Both the position numbers and the translations under genes were made by a program. The notes under the pieces are model-generated. The model worked only from the letters and a program-made list of their open reading frames with translations. It had not been told where the DNA came from and made no database searches. This document shows positions 44,196 through 52,578 of a DNA stretch of 64,000 nucleotides, in pieces. This DNA is from an uncultured Clostridia bacterium (GTDB lineage Bacteria > Bacillota > Clostridia > UMGS1883): positions 1 through 64,000 of the forward strand of contig CANPZO010000011.1 of NCBI GenBank assembly GCA_947589005.1. Reading direction: 5' to 3'. Position 1 is the stretch's first letter. Every line of letters begins with the position of its first letter.

Positions 44196-44341
44196 GGCTG
44201 TAAAAAATGGCGCAGATCGTTCAAGGGCCGGAAAACTTTATTTAAGCCAAATTTATGTAATGATAAATCTGGCAATACAATCAAATTTGTGAATTGATGT
44301 GGAAAAACCGTCTTTTTACGAGAAAAAGACGGTTTTTCTTT
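44196..44341 (+). repeat. Dispersed 3' element, copy 3, with terminator hairpin
   Basis: It begins ten bases after the NAGPA stop with GGCTGTAAAAAATGGCGCAG, continues CAAATTTATGTAATGATAAA, and ends in the 15-bp stem AAAAACCGTCTTTTT (44303-44317 with 44323-44337) followed by CTTTTT. It matches copy 1 (1-98, -) along about 95 bp and copy 2 (14448-14566, -) including the hairpin. Confidence 0.85.
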
Positions 44342-44362
44342 TTGTTTTATGCCCTTGAACTA

Positions 44363-44470
44363 CGAACGAAAATCACCCTCGGCGTACCTGTGTACGCCGT
44401 CGGGAGGGCCTGCTCGGCGGCATTGGCCGCCTGCGCGGGCTGATTTTCGTCCGTTCTGCACGATTTTTTT
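44363..44470 (+). repeat. Structured palindromic segment with branched hairpins
   Basis: An outer stem CGAAAATCA (44367-44375 with 44441-44449) encloses two inner hairpins, GGCGTAC/GTACGCC (44381-44397) and GGCGG/CCGCC (44416-44431), giving a three-way-junction shape. It is followed by CGATTTTTTTGG. The flanks carry GGCTGTAAAAAA (44196-44207) and its inverse (44504-44515), so the whole 320-bp spacer could be a small non-coding mobile unit or a structured RNA. No gene was found in the 340-bp spacer. Confidence 0.5.
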
Positions 44471-44527
44471 GGACAGCCCCGTGCCTCCAGGTTACATTGT
44501 GAGTTTTTTACAGCCCCTTGATTTTTA

Positions 44528-45817
44528 CTATTTTCTTATACTGCTGTAATATGACCCGGCGGCGAGACCTCCCTTACGAACCTCGCCCATCTCCGAAACC
44601 GTCACAAGCTGATAGCCCTTCTCTATCAGCGCCGGCACTATCCGCTCCACGGCGTCGGCCGTGGGAGAATGTATGTCGTGCATGAGGATTATATCTCCGT
44701 CCTTGACGTTGTTTATAACGGCGTTATAGGTGCTTGTGGCGTTCCTCGTTTTCCAGTCCAGAGTGTCAACGCTCCAGAGTATGAAAGGCGCTCCGGCGGC
44801 GCTGCGCACCGAGGCGTTATGGCTGCCGTAGGGCGGCCTTACGGTGGCGGGATATACGCCCGTCAGCTCGTAGACCTTGTTGTTGGTGCGGCTTATATCG
44901 GCGGCTACACCGGACGGGCTCAAGGTCGTGAGCTGGGCGTGGCTCCAGCTGTGACAGCCTATCTCCATGCCAAGCTCGGCCTCACGCTTGAGCTGATTTG
45001 AATATGTGCCCAGACGGTTGCCGACCACATAGAAGGTGGCCTTCGCGCCGTATTTTTCAAGGCAGTCGAGAATTCTGTCCGTATAAGGCCCCGGTCCGTC
45101 GTCGAAGGTCAGAGCCACCATGGGCTTGTCGGGGTCTATTTTCCCGATGACCGGCGGCGTGAGGGTCCAGCCCTGTTCAAGGTAGCTCTCCTCCTGGGCC
45201 TTCCATATCACAAGCTCCTGTCCGTCGGGACTGTAGACCGTGGTCTGCACCTCCTCGGGGGTCCGGTACCAGCCCACGGCGAGATAGTCCTCAACCTGAG
45301 CCTTCCACACCGTCAGCTCCCGTCCGTCCTCGCTGTAAAGAGTGGTTTGCACCTCCTCGGGAGTTCGGTACCAGCCCACGGCGAGATAGTCCTCAACCTG
45401 GGCCCTCCACACTCTCAGCTCACGTCCGTCCTCGCTGTAAAGCACTGTCTGCGCCTCTTCGGGAGTTAAATACCAGCCCACGGTCAACTGAGGCTTAACC
45501 TGATAGTTCCACACCGTCAGCGTGCGGCCATCCTCACTGTAAAGGGTGGTCTGCACCTGTGCGATGTCGTCGCTCCACCCCTCCGCCTCCCATTTCGGCA
45601 AATCAATGACGAGTATCTCCATGCTCAGTCCCGCGGCGTTGTATATGACCGTATAGACCTGCTCCCTGTCATACCAGCCCACGGCGCGCCACTCGTCGGC
45701 GGCGTCGCTGGAAACGGTTATCTCCCGTCCGTCCGCGCTGTAAAGGGTAGTCTCCTTCGCGCACACAGGTATACAAAGTATGGCAAGGGTCAAAATCATC
45801 GAAATCAGGCGCTTCAC
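44528..45817 (-). CDS. Secreted polysaccharide deacetylase with N-terminal 34-residue repeats
   Basis: A 429-residue exported protein with a GTG start behind GACGGAG; the signal peptide is MKRLISMILTLAILCIPVCA. Residues 22-225 hold about six repeats of the type TTLYSEDGRELTVWKAQVED followed by YLAVGWYRTPEEVQ, period 34, with the central copies nearly identical. Residues 230-429 are a NodB-type deacetylase: TFDDGPGPYT (metal Asp), HSWSHAQL (metal His pair), RPPYGSHN, SVDTLDW and ILMHDIHS. It probably deacetylates peptidoglycan or another GlcNAc polymer. The repeats may bind the wall. It follows the 46-kb DUF6106-like gene by 49 bases. Confidence 0.88.
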   Translation of the reverse strand: MKRLISMILTLAILCIPVCAKETTLYSADGREITVSSDAADEWRAVGWYDREQVYTVIYNAAGLSMEILVIDLPKWEAEGWSDDIAQVQTTLYSEDGRTLTVWNYQVKPQLTVGWYLTPEEAQTVLYSEDGRELRVWRAQVEDYLAVGWYRTPEEVQTTLYSEDGRELTVWKAQVEDYLAVGWYRTPEEVQTTVYSPDGQELVIWKAQEESYLEQGWTLTPPVIGKIDPDKPMVALTFDDGPGPYTDRILDCLEKYGAKATFYVVGNRLGTYSNQLKREAELGMEIGCHSWSHAQLTTLSPSGVAADISRTNNKVYELTGVYPATVRPPYGSHNASVRSAAGAPFILWSVDTLDWKTRNATSTYNAVINNVKDGDIILMHDIHSPTADAVERIVPALIEKGYQLVTVSEMGEVRKGGLAAGSYYSSIRK

Positions 45818-45866
45818 GCTCGTCATCTCCGTCAAAAAGGCTCCGCCCCGAGGCGGAGCCGTCAAA

Positions 45867-46373
45867 TTATTTTACAAAAACCTTGTCAGCGGCAAATTTC
45901 TTTATCTCATCTATCATCATGTCAACCGGCTCAAAGCGGACAAGGGACTTTTCCCCGTTCCGGTCGAATACCGCGAATACCGCCGTCTTGGACGAGGGCG
46001 AGGTGCGAGCGTCGATAAGATTTTGGTATGTAGCTTTAAGGGCCTCATTGTACCGGGCGTCGTCCTCTTTGGCGCAGACCACCAGGTCCTCCATGAACAC
46101 AGGCTTGCCGATGTCGGTCTTGTTGCCCTTGAAGTCCGCGACGCGCACCGTCAGCTTATCGCCCACAAAGGCGTAAGCGTATTCCTTCTTGAACCGGAAA
46201 TTAAGGTATACAGGCACTACCACCAAAAAGGCGCATATGCCGGCTATCCACGGCACCTTTGTCACAAGAAAGGCGACCAAAGCCACTATAAATACCGTCA
46301 TGCCCACAACTATTACCCGCTCGGCCGGAGTTTTCGCCTTCGGGGCCACAAACTCCTTTTCTCTTTCAAACAT
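45867..46373 (-). CDS. Small membrane protein, DUF6106-like
   Basis: A 168-residue protein with two adjacent membrane helices (about 24-62) and a C-terminal cytoplasmic domain of about 100 residues, containing VGDKLTVRVADFKGN and FDRNGEKSLVRFEPVDMM. The layout recalls DUF6106 and PH-like membrane proteins of Clostridia. The start at 46373 has GGGAGG; an ATG 15 bases upstream overlaps that site. A probable promoter (TTTACT-17-TAAAAT) lies upstream. Function unknown. Confidence 0.65.
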   Translation of the reverse strand: MFEREKEFVAPKAKTPAERVIVVGMTVFIVALVAFLVTKVPWIAGICAFLVVVPVYLNFRFKKEYAYAFVGDKLTVRVADFKGNKTDIGKPVFMEDLVVCAKEDDARYNEALKATYQNLIDARTSPSSKTAVFAVFDRNGEKSLVRFEPVDMMIDEIKKFAADKVFVK

Positions 46374-46541
46374 AGTCTTTCCTCCCATAAATTTTTTATT
46401 ATATTATATTACGGTTATATTTTAACATAAATTATATAAAAAGTAAAGCGGAAAATAATATATTTTTGACAAATTCACTCTTTTGGGGCCTGTTTCATAT
46501 AATAAAGTGTAGCTACAAATTTATAATTCAGGAGAAATACC

Positions 46542-47468
46542 ATGCCAACACAAATTACCAACCAGGCCCGGCTGACCTACCTGTACGACGGCTCCACCCG
46601 CGGCACGGCCACCTCAAACGTAGCCACCGCCACCGTGGAGGACGCTCTGGAGGCAACCAAAACATCCCTGGAAACATCTTACCGCGCGAATGATGAAATA
46701 ACCTATATCATCACCGTAGCCAACAACTGCTGCGCCGGCGAAACCGCCGTGACCGTCACCGACAACCTTGGCTCATACACTCCCGCCGGCTGCCCGGCGG
46801 CGGTAACCCCCCTCACCTACGTCGGCCCCGCAAACCTCTATATCGACGGAGTTCTCTCCTCCTCTCTTGAGGTGGACGACGCCGGGGACACTGAGGTAAG
46901 CTTCACCATTCCCAGCCTGGCCTCCGGCTCCAACGCCATCATCATATACAAGGCACAGGTGAACGAGTTCGCTCCGCTGGCCGAAGGCTCCACCATTGAG
47001 AACACGGCCACTGTGACAATGACCGGCGCCTGCACCCAGACCGCGGAAATTTCCGACACCATAGACGTGGCCAGCTATGCCGACGTGAGCATCGTGAAGT
47101 CCATGAGCACCTGTCCCGGCGGCTGCAACGCCATAACCTACACCTTTGAACTTTACAACAGCGGCAACTCTCCCGCCACCAATGTGGCTTTGACCGACAC
47201 GTTCAATCCCGTGCCCACCATCACCGCCATCACCGTTGACGGAGACGAGATAGAGCCTGCCGAATACACCTTTGAAAACGGCACCCTCACGCTGCCCGGC
47301 GGAACCGCCACACAGACCATCACCGTTCCGGCGGCAACAGTCACCACCACCTGCGAGGGCACGACCGTTGTTCCCGGCAACACCGAGATCGTGGTCACCG
47401 GCACTCTCAATACCGCGCCCTCCCTGCCCGCCTCCGACGCGGCAGCCGCGCCTGTCCGCCGGAAGTAG
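46542..47468 (+). CDS. DUF11-repeat protein without signal peptide
   Basis: A 308-residue protein starting MPTQITNQARLTYLYDGST, with two to three DUF11/conserved-repeat beta-sandwich units (about 35-170 and 175-295), each with the NGS/DTF-type pattern such as VTVTDNLGSYTPAG and VALTDTFNPVP. It has eight cysteines, including NCCAG and CPGGC. There is no signal peptide, membrane helix or sortase motif, so export is unexplained; related clostridial proteins may be spore-surface components. CATATAATA at about 46497-46505 resembles a sporulation -10, but no matching -35 was clear. Start behind CAGGAGAAATACC. Confidence 0.65.
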   Translation: MPTQITNQARLTYLYDGSTRGTATSNVATATVEDALEATKTSLETSYRANDEITYIITVANNCCAGETAVTVTDNLGSYTPAGCPAAVTPLTYVGPANLYIDGVLSSSLEVDDAGDTEVSFTIPSLASGSNAIIIYKAQVNEFAPLAEGSTIENTATVTMTGACTQTAEISDTIDVASYADVSIVKSMSTCPGGCNAITYTFELYNSGNSPATNVALTDTFNPVPTITAITVDGDEIEPAEYTFENGTLTLPGGTATQTITVPAATVTTTCEGTTVVPGNTEIVVTGTLNTAPSLPASDAAAAPVRRK

Positions 47469-47484
47469 CCCCCCCGCTTTTACA

Positions 47485-47513
47485 AAACAAAAAATCCGTC
47501 CCGAGGGACGGAT
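47485..47513 (-). terminator. Terminator of the HPr-like gene
   Basis: The stem ATCCGTCC (47494-47501) pairs with GGACGGAT (47506-47513), followed on the minus strand by TTTTTGTTTTG. On the plus strand the same hairpin lies after the DUF11 gene but lacks a T-tail. Confidence 0.7.
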
Positions 47514-47531
47514 AGAATTACATAATATGTA

Positions 47532-47771
47532 TCAGACCAGATAAGTACAAATTTGTTCAAGGAAGGCCTTTGATTCCTCGCTGTCCTCGTCAGCGCCGAT
47601 GGAAACGGTAATCGGCTCACTCCTGTCAATACTGAATAAACCCATTATGGATTTCGCGTTTACCGTAAAGTTTTTGTCCATAATATCCACTTCAAATGGC
47701 GCCGCCGTTGCCGCCCTCACCAAATTTTGAACCTTGTCAACGGTATCAATGACAATTCTTCTGGTGAACAT
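47532..47771 (-). CDS. HPr-family protein lacking the phosphorylatable histidine
   Basis: A 79-residue HPr-fold protein. The Ser46 region is conserved as NAKSIMGLFSID, but the GLHARPA active-site loop with His15 is missing; the sequence there reads VIDTVDKVQNLVRAAT, about two residues shorter. It therefore should not carry phosphate from Enzyme I to sugar transporters. Like Crh in Bacillus, it could be a Ser-regulated partner of CcpA-type regulators. No PTS gene is nearby. It has an AGGAGGGGG ribosome site and a possible promoter (TTGATT-17-TATAAA) upstream. Confidence 0.8.
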   Translation of the reverse strand: MFTRRIVIDTVDKVQNLVRAATAAPFEVDIMDKNFTVNAKSIMGLFSIDRSEPITVSIGADEDSEESKAFLEQICTYLV

Positions 47772-47944
47772 AATGAACCCCCTCCTTATTTTGTTGGCGA
47801 AACAAATTTCGCTTTATACATATTAGCACATCAAAAATCAATTTTAAAGGGGCATTTGAGCTAAAAATTCCGAGCGCCCCGCTTTTTATTTTGTACACTT
47901 TTAATAACTCAACTGTATATTTTCAAAAAATTTATATTTTAGTG

Positions 47945-47973
47945 TTTACAAATGGATAAAATTGTATTATAAT
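47945..47973 (+). promoter_or_regulatory. Sigma-A promoter of glgA
   Basis: TTTACA (47945-47950) and TATAAT (47968-47973) with a 17-bp spacer, about 75 bp upstream of glgA. The rest of the 280-bp spacer holds the HPr promoter side and nothing else recognisable. Confidence 0.75.
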
Positions 47974-48050
47974 AAATATATAGTGATGATATAACGGGAA
48001 AGCGATGATGCTCTCTTCTGTTACTAAACTGTTTCCTGGAGGTATGAGAT

Positions 48051-49502
48051 ATGAAAAAGATTTTATTTGCGGCGTCAGAGTGCGTTCCATTTGTAAAGAC
48101 CGGCGGCCTGGCGGATGTTGTCGGGGCGCTCCCAAAGGGCTTCGACAAAAACGAGTATGACGTCAGGGTAGTTTTGCCCATGTACACCTGTATTCCTCAA
48201 AAATACAGCAAGGATTTCAAATATCTTGCCCACTTTTACATGGGTACCGGCGAATACATAAAAAACGAGTACGTCGGCATCATGGAGTATGAACTGAACG
48301 GCATAAAATATTATTTTATTGACAACAAGCGGTATTTCAGCGGCCCCGTGCCCTACGGCGACATAAGGGGGGATATAGAAAAATTCTGCTTCTTCTGCAA
48401 GGCAGTCCTCTCCATACTTCCGGTAGTGGACTTCCGCCCGGACATAATCCACTGCCACGACTGGCAGACGGGCATAATCCCCGTATACCTCAAGAACGAA
48501 TTTGCGGTGGGGGAATTCTACCGCGGCATACGCACCATAATGACTATACACAACCTGCGGTTCCAAGGCCGCTGGGACATAAAGACAATGAAGGGGCTGA
48601 CGGGCTTTGGGGATTATCTGTTCACCCCCGACAAGCTGGAGTACAACAAGGACGCCAATATGCTCAAGGGCGGCCTGGTATACGCCGACTTCATCACCAC
48701 CGTGAGCGAGACCTATGCCCGAGAGATACAGTCCGCCGAGTACGGCGAGGGGCTTGACGGCCTTTTGCGGGCAAGGGGAGCCTCTCTCTGCGGCATAGTC
48801 AACGGCATCGACTATGACATTTTCGACCCCGCGACGGATAAGCTCATCCCCCATAACTATGACAGCTCCAGCTTCTGGGCTAAAAAGTGGCTCAACAAGA
48901 CCGCCCTTCAGGAGGAGCTTGGCCTGCCCGTTGACCGGGATAAATATGTGATAGGTCTCATCTCCCGCCTAACCGACCAAAAGGGGCTGGACCTCATAGA
49001 GCAGGTCATAAACGGCATAGTGGACGACTTCACCCAGTTCATTATAATCGGCACCGGCGACCGACATTACGAGGATATGTTCAAGGGCGCGGCCTGGTAC
49101 CATCAGGGCAAGCTCAGCGCCAACATACTCTACAGCGAGGAGCTGAGCCACAAGCTCTACGCAGCCGCGGACGCTATGCTGGTGCCCTCAAAATTTGAGC
49201 CCTGCGGCCTGACCCAGCTTATGGCCCTGCGCTACGGCACCGTACCCATCGTTCGGGAGACCGGCGGTCTCCGGGACACCGTGCCCCCCTATAACGAGTA
49301 TAACAACACCGGCCTCGGCTTCTCATTCACCCACTACAACGCCGGCGAAATGCTGAACACTATAAACTATTCCAAAAAGGTGTTCTTCGACCAGCCGGGC
49401 AAATGGCAGGCCATGGTCAAGCGGGGCATGGAGACCGACTACTCATGGTCCGCCAGCATCGTGAAGTATAAGGATTTGTACGACTGGATAATCAGTTGGT
49501 AA
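48051..49502 (+). CDS. glgA: Glycogen synthase
   Basis: A 483-residue GT5 glycosyltransferase that extends alpha-1,4-glucan from ADP-glucose. The N-terminal ADP-glucose loop is FVKTGGLADVVGALP (15-29). Other family blocks are IIHCHDWQTG (about 137), TIHNLRFQG, the VSETYAREI block, GIVNGIDYD and the C-terminal PSKFEPCGLTQLMALRYGT with the catalytic Glu. It is monocistronic, with its own promoter and terminator; glgB, glgC and glgP are absent from the window. Confidence 0.96.
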   Translation: MKKILFAASECVPFVKTGGLADVVGALPKGFDKNEYDVRVVLPMYTCIPQKYSKDFKYLAHFYMGTGEYIKNEYVGIMEYELNGIKYYFIDNKRYFSGPVPYGDIRGDIEKFCFFCKAVLSILPVVDFRPDIIHCHDWQTGIIPVYLKNEFAVGEFYRGIRTIMTIHNLRFQGRWDIKTMKGLTGFGDYLFTPDKLEYNKDANMLKGGLVYADFITTVSETYAREIQSAEYGEGLDGLLRARGASLCGIVNGIDYDIFDPATDKLIPHNYDSSSFWAKKWLNKTALQEELGLPVDRDKYVIGLISRLTDQKGLDLIEQVINGIVDDFTQFIIIGTGDRHYEDMFKGAAWYHQGKLSANILYSEELSHKLYAAADAMLVPSKFEPCGLTQLMALRYGTVPIVRETGGLRDTVPPYNEYNNTGLGFSFTHYNAGEMLNTINYSKKVFFDQPGKWQAMVKRGMETDYSWSASIVKYKDLYDWIISW

Positions 49503-49571
49503 AAGTTGACCGTAAAAGTGTTCTTCTGTCCAGACGGCGGAAGTGAATGTTACTCGCTGCCGGAAAACCAA

Positions 49572-49598
49572 GGCGGACCCGCGTGGGTCCGCCTTTTT
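49572..49598 (+). terminator. Terminator of glgA
   Basis: A 9-bp GC-rich stem GGCGGACCC (49572-49580) pairs with GGGTCCGCC (49585-49593), loop GCGT, tail TTTTT. It separates glgA from the convergent spoIVB. Confidence 0.9.
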
Positions 49599-49605
49599 AA
49601 GATTC

Positions 49606-50772
49606 CTAACCGGCAAGCTCACCGGCCTGATCCAGCATATTTTCTATAAACACTCCGTAGCCGCAGGTGGGGTCGTTGACAAGCACATGGGTCACCGCGC
49701 CGACAAGCTTGCCATTCTGGATTATGGGGCTGCCGCTCATGCCCTGAATTATGCCGCCGGTCAGCTTAAGCAGCTCCGGGTCGGTTATCTCCAGCAAAAT
49801 GCCCTTAGTGACGCTGCCGAGGCGATTGACCCGCAGTATTTTTATGTCGTAGTAAGTGCGCCCGCCGCCCACATCGCAGATTATCTGCGCGCCGCCAACC
49901 TCCACGTCGCCGGCCAGTCCAACGGGATATACCTCACCCTCGCCGGTCTCGCTCAGTATGTGGCCGAAGATGCCGCACTCGGTGTTGCTCTCTATGGAAC
50001 CGAGGGTATCGGTGTCGGGCACAAAGGCGCCGGTTATCTCGCCGGGCACACCCCGCCGGCCCTTGGTGACCGAGGCCACGACGCTTTTTTCAACCGTCCC
50101 CTTCCGCACCGGAAAGGGAACGCCGGTCTCGCTTTCATTGATGCTGTGGCCCAAAGCGCCATAGATGCCGTTTTCGCTGTCGGTAAAGGTCAGCGTGCCC
50201 ACGCCGGCGGCGCTGTCCCGTACCCACACGCCCAGCCGGGCCACGCCGTCACTGCCGAGAACACAGGACGCCTCCACATTGAGCCGTCTGCCGCCGCGCA
50301 TTACCTCGAGGGCCGCTTTTTCACCCTCGGCCATACCGTCGAAGTCACGGCAGCTTTCCACCGGCTTTCCATTCACCGACAGGATAACGTCCCCCTTTTC
50401 GAGGCCGCCGCCGGGATAAAAATCCGCGAAGCCTATCACCACCACGCCCCGGCCCACCAGCTTTATACCCACAAGGCTGCCGTCGGCCGTAAGGCTTTTA
50501 GGGCTGATGACCCGAATATTTATCCGGCGGTTGGCCAGGCCAAGCAGAGACAGCCGAGCCTCATACTCGCCCTCGTCATAGGCCACTATGGTGTCGGCGG
50601 AGACGCTTATGCTGTCGGGCAGGTCCTCTATTCTTATGCCGCCGGCGAGGGTGCGGCTCTGGGGCCGGCCGGCAAACATCACCAGCTCGCGGGGCAGGGA
50701 GTCTGAAAGATTTACAAAATATACAAGGGCGCACAGTGCCGCCGCGAAAAGTATTCGTTTAATATACCTCAT
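49606..50772 (-). CDS. spoIVB: SpoIVB-type sporulation serine peptidase (S55)
   Basis: SpoIVB is made in the forespore and triggers sigma-K activation by cleaving SpoIVFA. The 388-residue protein has an N-terminal membrane anchor (5-22), a PDZ domain (about 100-165, with FYPGGGLEKGDVILSVNGKPV) and the S55 peptidase domain with GALGHSI (catalytic His) and GMSGSPIIQNGKLVGAVTHV (catalytic Ser). The catalytic residues appear intact. The start at 50772 follows GGAGGTTGCTT. In many Clostridia spo0A lies directly downstream; here the next gene is the convergent glgA. It follows the PdaA-like gene by 45 bases. Confidence 0.9.
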   Translation of the reverse strand: MRYIKRILFAAALCALVYFVNLSDSLPRELVMFAGRPQSRTLAGGIRIEDLPDSISVSADTIVAYDEGEYEARLSLLGLANRRINIRVISPKSLTADGSLVGIKLVGRGVVVIGFADFYPGGGLEKGDVILSVNGKPVESCRDFDGMAEGEKAALEVMRGGRRLNVEASCVLGSDGVARLGVWVRDSAAGVGTLTFTDSENGIYGALGHSINESETGVPFPVRKGTVEKSVVASVTKGRRGVPGEITGAFVPDTDTLGSIESNTECGIFGHILSETGEGEVYPVGLAGDVEVGGAQIICDVGGGRTYYDIKILRVNRLGSVTKGILLEITDPELLKLTGGIIQGMSGSPIIQNGKLVGAVTHVLVNDPTCGYGVFIENMLDQAGELAG

Positions 50773-50817
50773 AAGCAACCTCCGGGGATATTCTCTATTT
50801 AATATCCCCTATGGCGC

Positions 50818-51597
50818 CTACTTATATTCGTCCAGGCTCTTAAAAACGTAACCCTGCTCGCGGGCGGCGTCGATGAGCTCACCCATGGCGGCGGCGTTGT
50901 CGGAGGAGACGGCATGGAGCAAAATCACCGCTCCGTTATGGAGCTGAGGAAGGACGCTGTCGAGGGCGTGCTGCTTGCCCTGCTGCTTATCCGTCTGCCA
51001 GTCCACATAAGCGACGGACCAAAAGACGTTTTTGTAGCCCATTCTGTTTGTAATATCAAGAGTCGCTGTACTGTACTCGCCCCTTGGCGGCCGCAGGTAT
51101 TTCATATGTACGCCGTAGCCCTCGTAAAGCATAAGGTCAAGGTCGTAAAGCTCCCGCTCGATATCCTCTTCGCTGAGGTCAGGCAAAGAGGGGTGGTTTA
51201 CGCTGTGATTGCCCACGATATGGCCCTCGTCCAGCATCCGCTTTATGAGCTCGCCCTCCTCCCTGAGATAGGGGCCGGTCACGAAAAAGGCCGCCGGCAC
51301 CTGTTTTTCCTTAAGTACATCGAGAATTGCCGCCGTATAGCCGTTTTCGTAGCCCTCGTCAAAGGTGAGGTAGAGCGCCTTTTCCTTTTCGCTGCCCATA
51401 TAGAAACAGCCGTAAGCCTCCATTTCGGCGGTCTGCGCCGCGGTGAACTCCGGGCGGGGCTGCATTTTGCGGAAGCCCCAGCCCTTGGTGGTATTATCCA
51501 AAGCCACGCCGCCGCTCATGACGGTTTTTGGTGCCGGCGAACAGGCGGAAAAAAGCAGCAACGCGGCAAAAATCAAAGGTAGAAACAGGCGTTTCAC
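50818..51597 (-). CDS. PdaA-like lipoprotein polysaccharide deacetylase
   Basis: A 259-residue NodB-fold deacetylase with a lipobox LLLFSAC at 13-19, so it is probably membrane-anchored outside the cell. Motifs: LTFDEGYENGYT (metal Asp, PdaA-type wording), HSVNHPSL (metal His pair), RPPRGEYS, SVAYVDWQ and ILLHAVS. PdaA removes the acetyl group of muramic acid to form muramic-delta-lactam in the spore cortex. GWGFRK near residue 40 is another PdaA-like feature. GTG start behind AAAGGTCGTG. It lies upstream of spoIVB on the same strand, supporting a sporulation role. Confidence 0.85.
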   Translation of the reverse strand: MKRLFLPLIFAALLLFSACSPAPKTVMSGGVALDNTTKGWGFRKMQPRPEFTAAQTAEMEAYGCFYMGSEKEKALYLTFDEGYENGYTAAILDVLKEKQVPAAFFVTGPYLREEGELIKRMLDEGHIVGNHSVNHPSLPDLSEEDIERELYDLDLMLYEGYGVHMKYLRPPRGEYSTATLDITNRMGYKNVFWSVAYVDWQTDKQQGKQHALDSVLPQLHNGAVILLHAVSSDNAAAMGELIDAAREQGYVFKSLDEYK

Positions 51598-51613
51598 ACA
51601 AGCACGACCTTTA

Positions 51614-51647
51614 CAAAAAAACTGAGAATGGCAATGCCATTCTCAGT
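51614..51647 (-). terminator. Terminator of the secDF operon
   Basis: A 13-bp stem ACTGAGAATGGCA (51621-51633) pairs with TGCCATTCTCAGT (51635-51647); on the minus strand it is followed by TTTTTTG. It lies after secF and before the pdaA-like gene. Confidence 0.85.
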
Positions 51648-51675
51648 TTATTACGCTGTGAAAATTTTATTCCAA

Positions 51676-52578
51676 TTACTGATTTTTCGCCTTGGCGGGA
51701 ACGGCCTTTTTCTTTTTTCCGCCCATACCCTTCCACCAGGCCCAGAAGGAACCGGAAACGAACAGGGAGGAATAAGTGCCGACCACGATACCCACGATGA
51801 TGGGCAGAGCGAACTCCCTGATGGAGGTAACGCCCAGCACATACAGAGCGCCGATGGTGAACAGCGTCGTCAGAGAGGAATTTATCGCTCTGGCGTAGCT
51901 GTGGCGAATGGCGTCGTCCGCTATCTCGTTGGACGAAGCCTTCTGCATGAGGCGGCCGTTTTCACGGATACGGTCGAACACAACGATGGTGGCGTTGATG
52001 GAATAACCCAAAATCGTCAGCACCGCGGCGATGAAGGGACTGTTGACCGTAATGCTGAACAGGGACATGAAGCCCAGCATAATGATAACGTCGTGAGCCA
52101 ATGCCAATACCGCGCTGGCGCCGCTCTGGAAATCAAAGCGAATGGTTATATACAGAAGCATGAGCACAACGGCTATGATTATGGCCTTGAGCGCATCGCC
52201 GATAAGACGGCCGCTGACCGTACCGTTTACCTTTTCGTTGCTGATGACATCGTCCTGCTCGAGAGAGAACTCGTTCTTGACGGCGTCAAGCACCTTAAGG
52301 CTGGTGTCGTTGTCAAGTTCGGGAGTCTTAACGATGATCTGAGTGTTTCCTGTGGACTGGATGCTTACCTGCGCGCCGCCGATGGTGTCGGAAACCAGCT
52401 TTTCCATCCGGTTTTCCATATCGGTGGTCACGGTCTTGCCCATCTCAAACTGATAGAGGTTGCCGCCGGTAAAGTCGATGCCCATATTGAAGCCTTTCAC
52501 GAGCATCAGAACGATGCTGGCCACAACGAGGACGGCGGATATGGTAAAGAAGATTTTTCTGTTCTTAGTGGGACTCAT
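51676..52578 (-). CDS. secF: Protein translocase subunit SecF
   Basis: A 300-residue RND-type membrane protein that uses the proton gradient to pull secreted proteins across the membrane with SecD. It has six membrane helices and a periplasmic loop (about 35-125). Signatures: NMGIDFTGGNLYQFE near residue 30, LGYSINATIVVFDRIREN near 190 and INSSLTTLFT near 235. A basic tail KGMGGKKKKAVPAKAK ends it. Its start overlaps the secD stop by one base. Confidence 0.96.
   Translation of the reverse strand: MSPTKNRKIFFTISAVLVVASIVLMLVKGFNMGIDFTGGNLYQFEMGKTVTTDMENRMEKLVSDTIGGAQVSIQSTGNTQIIVKTPELDNDTSLKVLDAVKNEFSLEQDDVISNEKVNGTVSGRLIGDALKAIIIAVVLMLLYITIRFDFQSGASAVLALAHDVIIMLGFMSLFSITVNSPFIAAVLTILGYSINATIVVFDRIRENGRLMQKASSNEIADDAIRHSYARAINSSLTTLFTIGALYVLGVTSIREFALPIIVGIVVGTYSSLFVSGSFWAWWKGMGGKKKKAVPAKAKNQ

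Noticed and set aside
44196-44515. Insertion sequence
   Set aside because: No transposase frame fits in the 320-bp segment and no clear target-site duplication was found, so it is listed only as a possible non-autonomous unit.
45210-45520. CRISPR array
   Set aside because: The repeats are in-frame protein repeats of 102 bp with no unique spacers and no cas genes.
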